A stretch of 64,000 nucleotides of DNA from contig NZ_JBHUIZ010000005.1 of the NCBI RefSeq assembly GCF_042683165.1, positions 62,001 to 126,000 of the forward strand, in the 5' to 3' direction. Below, one piece after another: positions 60,568 to 64,000 of this stretch. The notes under the pieces are model-generated. The model saw only the letters and a list, made by a program, of their open reading frames with translations, had not been told where the DNA came from and made no database searches. The translations under genes were made by a program, and so were the position numbers. The DNA comes from Tigheibacillus halophilus (lineage in GTDB: Bacteria; Bacillota; Bacilli; Bacillales; Amphibacillaceae). The first letter of the stretch is position 1; each line of letters begins with the position of its first letter.

Positions 60568-61680
60568 TCATGATTCGACTTTTCCGTTTGTGACGCGAAA
60601 GATTTCCGCCTGGTCGAGTGTTTCATGATGAATGCCATCAACGCTTGTTGTGGAGACAAAAGTTTGCACTTTTCCTTGGATGGTATTCAATAAATGGGAC
60701 TGCCGATAATCATCAAGCTCGCTTAACACATCATCCAACAGCAAAATTGGATATTCACCAACTTCATTGGAAATGAGTTCCAGTTCTGCCAGTTTAACTG
60801 ATAATGCGGTGGTTCGCTGCTGTCCCTGTGATCCGTAAACCTGTACGTCCCGGCCATTGACTTCGAAGCTGAGATCATCACGGTGCGGACCGAGCAGCGT
60901 TGTGCCTCTTTCAATCTCTTTAGCCTCAAGTTGGCGGAACTTATCCAGGTATGCTACTTCCATTTTCTCCTTCTCAGGCTCATCTAATACTTCAATAGAG
61001 GGCTGATACTTCATATCCAGTGTTTCTATGCCCCGGCTTATTCCAGAATGAATCGGCTGAGCCAAGTTTTTAAGCATGTGAAGGAATTGATACCGGCGCT
61101 CCAAAATCTCTGCTGCATGTGATACAAGCTGTTCTGTCAGTACTTGCAGCATGACTTTGTCATCTATTTGCCTGCGTTGCATCTGCTTGAGCAGATGATT
61201 GCGTTGCTTGAGGATTTTTTGGTACTGTCCAAGATGATGAATATACTTCGGCTGAATCTGGCCGAGCTCCATATCGATAAAACGTCTGCGCAATTGCGGA
61301 GCACCTTTGACAAGAGCAAGATCTTCCGGTGCGAACATGACGACATTGAGCATACCGATATAATCACTGAGACGCTTTTGTTCAATCCGGTTGAGCTTGG
61401 CCTTTTTCCCTTTGGAAGAAACAATGATTTCCATAGGGAACGATCGGCCCCGTTTATGGATACGGCCTGACACTTTGGCAAATTCCTGATCCCACTGAAT
61501 CAGTTCTTTTTCATGGGCAGTACGATGGGATTTAGTAAAGGCAAGTAAGTAGATCGCTTCCATCAGGTTTGTTTTGCCTTGCGCGTTTTCCCCGATAATT
61601 ACATTAATTTTATTATGGAAACTGATGTCCAAACCGGAGTAATTGCGATAATTTTTCAATTGTAGCTGTTCAATATGCAT
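60568..61680 (-). CDS. recF: Recombination protein RecF
   Basis: A 370-residue SMC-like ATPase: Walker A GENAQGKTN (about 30-38), signature GSQGQQRT and Walker B LLLDDVLSELD. It loads RecA on gapped DNA. ATG at 61680 with GAGGA; 15 codons upstream are not needed. Between yaaA and remB as in B. subtilis. Confidence 0.95.
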   Translation of the reverse strand: MHIEQLQLKNYRNYSGLDISFHNKINVIIGENAQGKTNLMEAIYLLAFTKSHRTAHEKELIQWDQEFAKVSGRIHKRGRSFPMEIIVSSKGKKAKLNRIEQKRLSDYIGMLNVVMFAPEDLALVKGAPQLRRRFIDMELGQIQPKYIHHLGQYQKILKQRNHLLKQMQRRQIDDKVMLQVLTEQLVSHAAEILERRYQFLHMLKNLAQPIHSGISRGIETLDMKYQPSIEVLDEPEKEKMEVAYLDKFRQLEAKEIERGTTLLGPHRDDLSFEVNGRDVQVYGSQGQQRTTALSVKLAELELISNEVGEYPILLLDDVLSELDDYRQSHLLNTIQGKVQTFVSTTSVDGIHHETLDQAEIFRVTNGKVES

Positions 61681-61899
61681 GCAAATTCCTCTTTCGTCGT
61701 ACATCAGACAACACGCGAGTAGCAAAACATCCGCACAATCTTGTTATATTTTTAAGCGAATCAAAAGGAGATTGGCAAAAGGGAAATAACGGCATACTTC
61801 CCCGTGCATTAGTGAAAGAAATCATTCAGGCAAAATGTATCGAATGCCATATATGTTGCGTTTATTTTCAAACCAAAAGGGGAAATAACGTATCATACA

Positions 61900-62142
61900 T
61901 CAGCTTTTTTTTGCAACAATATAAGTGCCGATCCCTTCAGCCTTTACGATGTCGCCAGGATAGAGTTTCCTGCCGCGCCGATGCTCGAGCTCTCCGTTGA
62001 CGAACACACCTTGTTCCTGCAAGAATGACTTGACCATTCCGCCTGATTCGAGGACATTAGCCAATTTCAAAAATTGGCCAAGCGGAATAAAGTCCGTTTT
62101 AATTTCCAGTTTTTCTTCCAATTCACTCACCAAATTTTCCAT
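61900..62142 (-). CDS. yaaA: S4-domain RNA-binding protein YaaA
   Basis: An 80-residue S4-domain protein: IPLGQFLKLANVLESGGMVK, VFVNGELEHRRGRKLYPGD. In B. subtilis YaaA/RlbA is associated with the ribosome. Fixed position between dnaN and recF. The spacers on either side are about 220-230 bp with no other gene. Confidence 0.9.
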   Translation of the reverse strand: MENLVSELEEKLEIKTDFIPLGQFLKLANVLESGGMVKSFLQEQGVFVNGELEHRRGRKLYPGDIVKAEGIGTYIVAKKS

Positions 62143-62334
62143 TCATTATTTAAATCATCTTATATATCTATTTTACTAAAGTTTTGAGGTTTAGGAAAGG
62201 ATTGACCCTTTTTTTATCAAAAACGGCTCTAAATACGCTTAAAATTAATATTTTCATTTAGGGACTGGAAATATTTTCTTTTCCACAACCTCTACTCTCC
62301 TGTGCATCCAGAACGGATTGTTGCAAAATGAAAC

Positions 62335-62362
62335 AAAAAAACCGGCGCAAAGGCCGGCAGCC
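62335..62362 (-). terminator. dnaN terminator
   Basis: GCCGGC / GCCGGT (minus) with a T7 run just behind the dnaN stop; it separates dnaA-dnaN from yaaA-recF. Confidence 0.8.
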
Positions 62363-62375
62363 GCATTTTCGTATT

Positions 62376-63512
62376 TTAATATGTGCGGACTGGCAAAATG
62401 AGCTGAAGGATTTTTTCTTCATTGGTCGGACGAATAATAAATGGACGCATCGCCCCTGTAAAATCGATTTTGATATCTTCCACTTCAATAGCTTTTAATG
62501 CGTCCAGCATATATTTGGAGCTAAAGGATATTTTCAATTCTTCTCCTTCAATAGCTGTCACCGAAACTTCTTCTGTCACATTCCCGATTTCCGGAGAATT
62601 ACTGGAGATTTCCAAAGAATCTTGTCCACATGTGGATAATTTGACAACATTATTCCGCTCCTCTTTTGCCAACAAGGATGCCCTGTCAATCGTATGAATC
62701 AAATCTTTCGTTTTTGCGTGAATGACAGTTTTGACCTGGTCTGGAATCAGGCGTGAAGTTTGCGGATAATTGCCATCCAGTAATCTGGATAAAAAGTTCA
62801 AATGCTTTGTCTTAAACAAGATTTGATTATTCGTCACACTAATTTCCACATTTTCTTCGCTGTCGTCAAGAATTTTGTATAATTCATTAATGCTTTTGCC
62901 TGGTATGACGATATTCGAAAACTGCATGCCAGTTGCTTCGACAGGAAGGTCCTTAGAAGCGAGACGATGACTGTCTGTTGCTGTGAAATTTAAATTATTA
63001 TTTTCTAACGTGACATTCACACCAGTCAAAATCGGGCGGGTTTCCATTGTGGAAACTGCGAAACTGGTTTGCTTGATCATCGTTTTTAAAAGTGCAATAG
63101 GCATATCAAAACTTTGATCTGTTTGTACAATAGGCAGTTGTGGATATTCTTCTGCATCTTGGCCATTTAGATTGAACTCTGCTCTACCAGAACGGATGGT
63201 AACTTTCATATTGTCATCCGCTTCAAATGCAACTTTGTTTTCCGGAAGTTTTCGGACGATGTCCGGAAAATAGCGTGCATGAAGTACGATGGAACCAGGT
63301 TCTATGTCTTCTACATAAACATTTCCATCCGATTCCGCTGGTATATAGGATTCTATCGATATATCAGAATCACTACCTGTCAGCAGGATGCCGTGTTCCC
63401 TGGCTTCAATTTTCATACCAGTAAGGATCGGTATAGCTGTACGGGAAGAGATTGCTTTCATTACATCCTGCACGCTTGAAATAAGTAAGGATTGTTCAAT
63501 CGTGAATTTCAT
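62376..63512 (-). CDS. dnaN: DNA polymerase III beta clamp
   Basis: A 378-residue sliding clamp with three repeated domains and the C-terminal LQLILPVRTY end characteristic of Firmicutes. GGAGG precedes ATG. B. subtilis DnaN has 378 residues too. Confidence 0.97.
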   Translation of the reverse strand: MKFTIEQSLLISSVQDVMKAISSRTAIPILTGMKIEAREHGILLTGSDSDISIESYIPAESDGNVYVEDIEPGSIVLHARYFPDIVRKLPENKVAFEADDNMKVTIRSGRAEFNLNGQDAEEYPQLPIVQTDQSFDMPIALLKTMIKQTSFAVSTMETRPILTGVNVTLENNNLNFTATDSHRLASKDLPVEATGMQFSNIVIPGKSINELYKILDDSEENVEISVTNNQILFKTKHLNFLSRLLDGNYPQTSRLIPDQVKTVIHAKTKDLIHTIDRASLLAKEERNNVVKLSTCGQDSLEISSNSPEIGNVTEEVSVTAIEGEELKISFSSKYMLDALKAIEVEDIKIDFTGAMRPFIIRPTNEEKILQLILPVRTY

Positions 63513-63599
63513 TTTTGGTTCCTCCTATTGGCTGAAAAGTTCAGACGCTGATCATACATATATATTTATTATTTTTATAAAAATATAGTAATACAAGTA

Positions 63600-63716
63600 A
63601 TAAGGGCTGTTGATTTGTGGATATATGACAATAACCTTTGCTGACACAGTTATCCCCATGTTGATAAACTGTTTATAAGTTGGAATTGTTATCCAGCCTA
63701 TTCACAAGGGTTGAAC
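63600..63716. other. DnaA-box cluster between dnaA and dnaN (part of oriC)
   Basis: Several near-consensus 9-mers: TGTGGATAT (63616), TTATCCCCA (63650), TGTTGATAA (63659), TGTTTATAA (63669), TTATCCAGC (63689) and CTATTCACA (63698). An AT-rich stretch (63545-63600) follows toward dnaN and could be the unwinding element. The layout is like the incC part of the bipartite B. subtilis origin. Confidence 0.75.
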
Positions 63717-64000
63717 TTAAAGAGATTTTATTTGTTCTCTTAAATCATCAATTTCTTTTTGAAATAAAGTGTCAGCGTCTATCATTTTAGCTATTTTTTC
63801 ATGTGCGTGAATGACTGTCGTATGATCACGTCCGCCAAATTCTTCACCTATTTTCGGCAGGGAATTATCCGTCATTTCTCTGGAAAGATACATTGCGATC
63901 TGACGTGGAAATGCAATGGATTTCGTCCGTTTTTTGGCAATGAAGTCATCCATCCGGATTTGATAGTTCTGTCCGACAACTTCCATGATTTTTTTGATGG
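63717..64000 (-). CDS. dnaA: Chromosomal replication initiator DnaA, C-terminal part
   Basis: The window contains the last 94 codons or so; the frame is open to the right edge. Domain IV with the signature GGRDHTTVIHAHEKI and TKSIAFPRQIAMYLSREMTD is seen, which binds DnaA boxes. The rest of the gene lies outside. Confidence 0.95.
   Translation of the reverse strand, partial: IKKIMEVVGQNYQIRMDDFIAKKRTKSIAFPRQIAMYLSREMTDNSLPKIGEEFGGRDHTTVIHAHEKIAKMIDADTLFQKEIDDLREQIKSL

Noticed and set aside
1..64000. CRISPR arrays, insertion sequences, rRNA genes
   Set aside because: No regularly spaced repeats, no transposase genes with terminal repeats and no rRNA sequence were seen in the window.

Overview
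The window is a low-to-moderate GC Firmicutes chromosome, almost certainly Bacillaceae. Read on the minus strand from the right end it has the replication-origin order dnaA - dnaN - yaaA - recF - remB - gyrB - gyrA - (HD-GYP gene) - [yaaC opposite] - guaB - dacA - serS (T-box) - tRNA-Ser - dck/dgk, as in Bacillus subtilis but without pdxST between dacA and serS. The HD-GYP gene beside gyrA recalls Oceanobacillus/Virgibacillus-type genomes, which is only an inference. The chromosome is presented so that most origin-proximal genes lie on the minus strand.

Layout. 1-2737: the 3' part of a flavohaemoprotein gene (hmp, +) facing acsA (-), then the transcription terminator that once belonged to a tRNA-Arg gene. 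2738-43954: a complete-looking prophage of about 41 kb of the SPP1/HK97-like siphovirus type, inserted in the 3' end of tRNA-Arg(CCU) and bounded by a perfect 49-bp direct repeat. 43908-64000: the host origin region.

Prophage organisation. The lysogeny genes are on the plus strand at the right end (CI-type repressor, membrane-anchored protein, ImmA/IrrE-type protease, small protein, tyrosine integrase). A consensus promoter drives the minus-strand early operon: Cro-like protein, antirepressor, DNA-binding proteins, YqaJ-type exonuclease and RecT, replication initiator carrying 11-bp iterons, DnaC-type loader, then a long run of small accessory genes. A sigma-like late regulator precedes the late operon: terS, terL, an HNH endonuclease, portal, head morphogenesis, scaffold, capsid, connectors, major tail protein, frameshifted tail chaperones, tape measure, Dit, an SGNH-hydrolase tail protein, Tal, then XhlA, holin and GH25-LysM endolysin. 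Beyond lysis lies an unusual cassette: an FtsK/TcpA-like ATPase, a replication-relaxation protein and two small membrane proteins, one with VirB2/TrbC pilin-like architecture, faced by a divergent HTH regulator pair.

The most interesting signals are: (i) two long RNA stems in the early transcript whose non-Watson-Crick positions are mainly G.U pairs only when read as minus-strand RNA, one beside a four-codon leader ORF with an SD-sequestering hairpin; (ii) an HNH gene inserted at the end of terL, with two copies of the terL C-terminal tail that encode the same ten residues and a stop with 10 of 11 codons changed synonymously; (iii) the FtsK plus pilin-like cassette, a candidate DNA-transfer module inside a prophage; (iv) a lambda-type GGGAAAG frameshift site in the tail chaperone gene and an apparent ATT start for the tape measure protein; (v) serial early genes whose C-terminal codons (RGD or ELEGK) form the Shine-Dalgarno site of the next gene.
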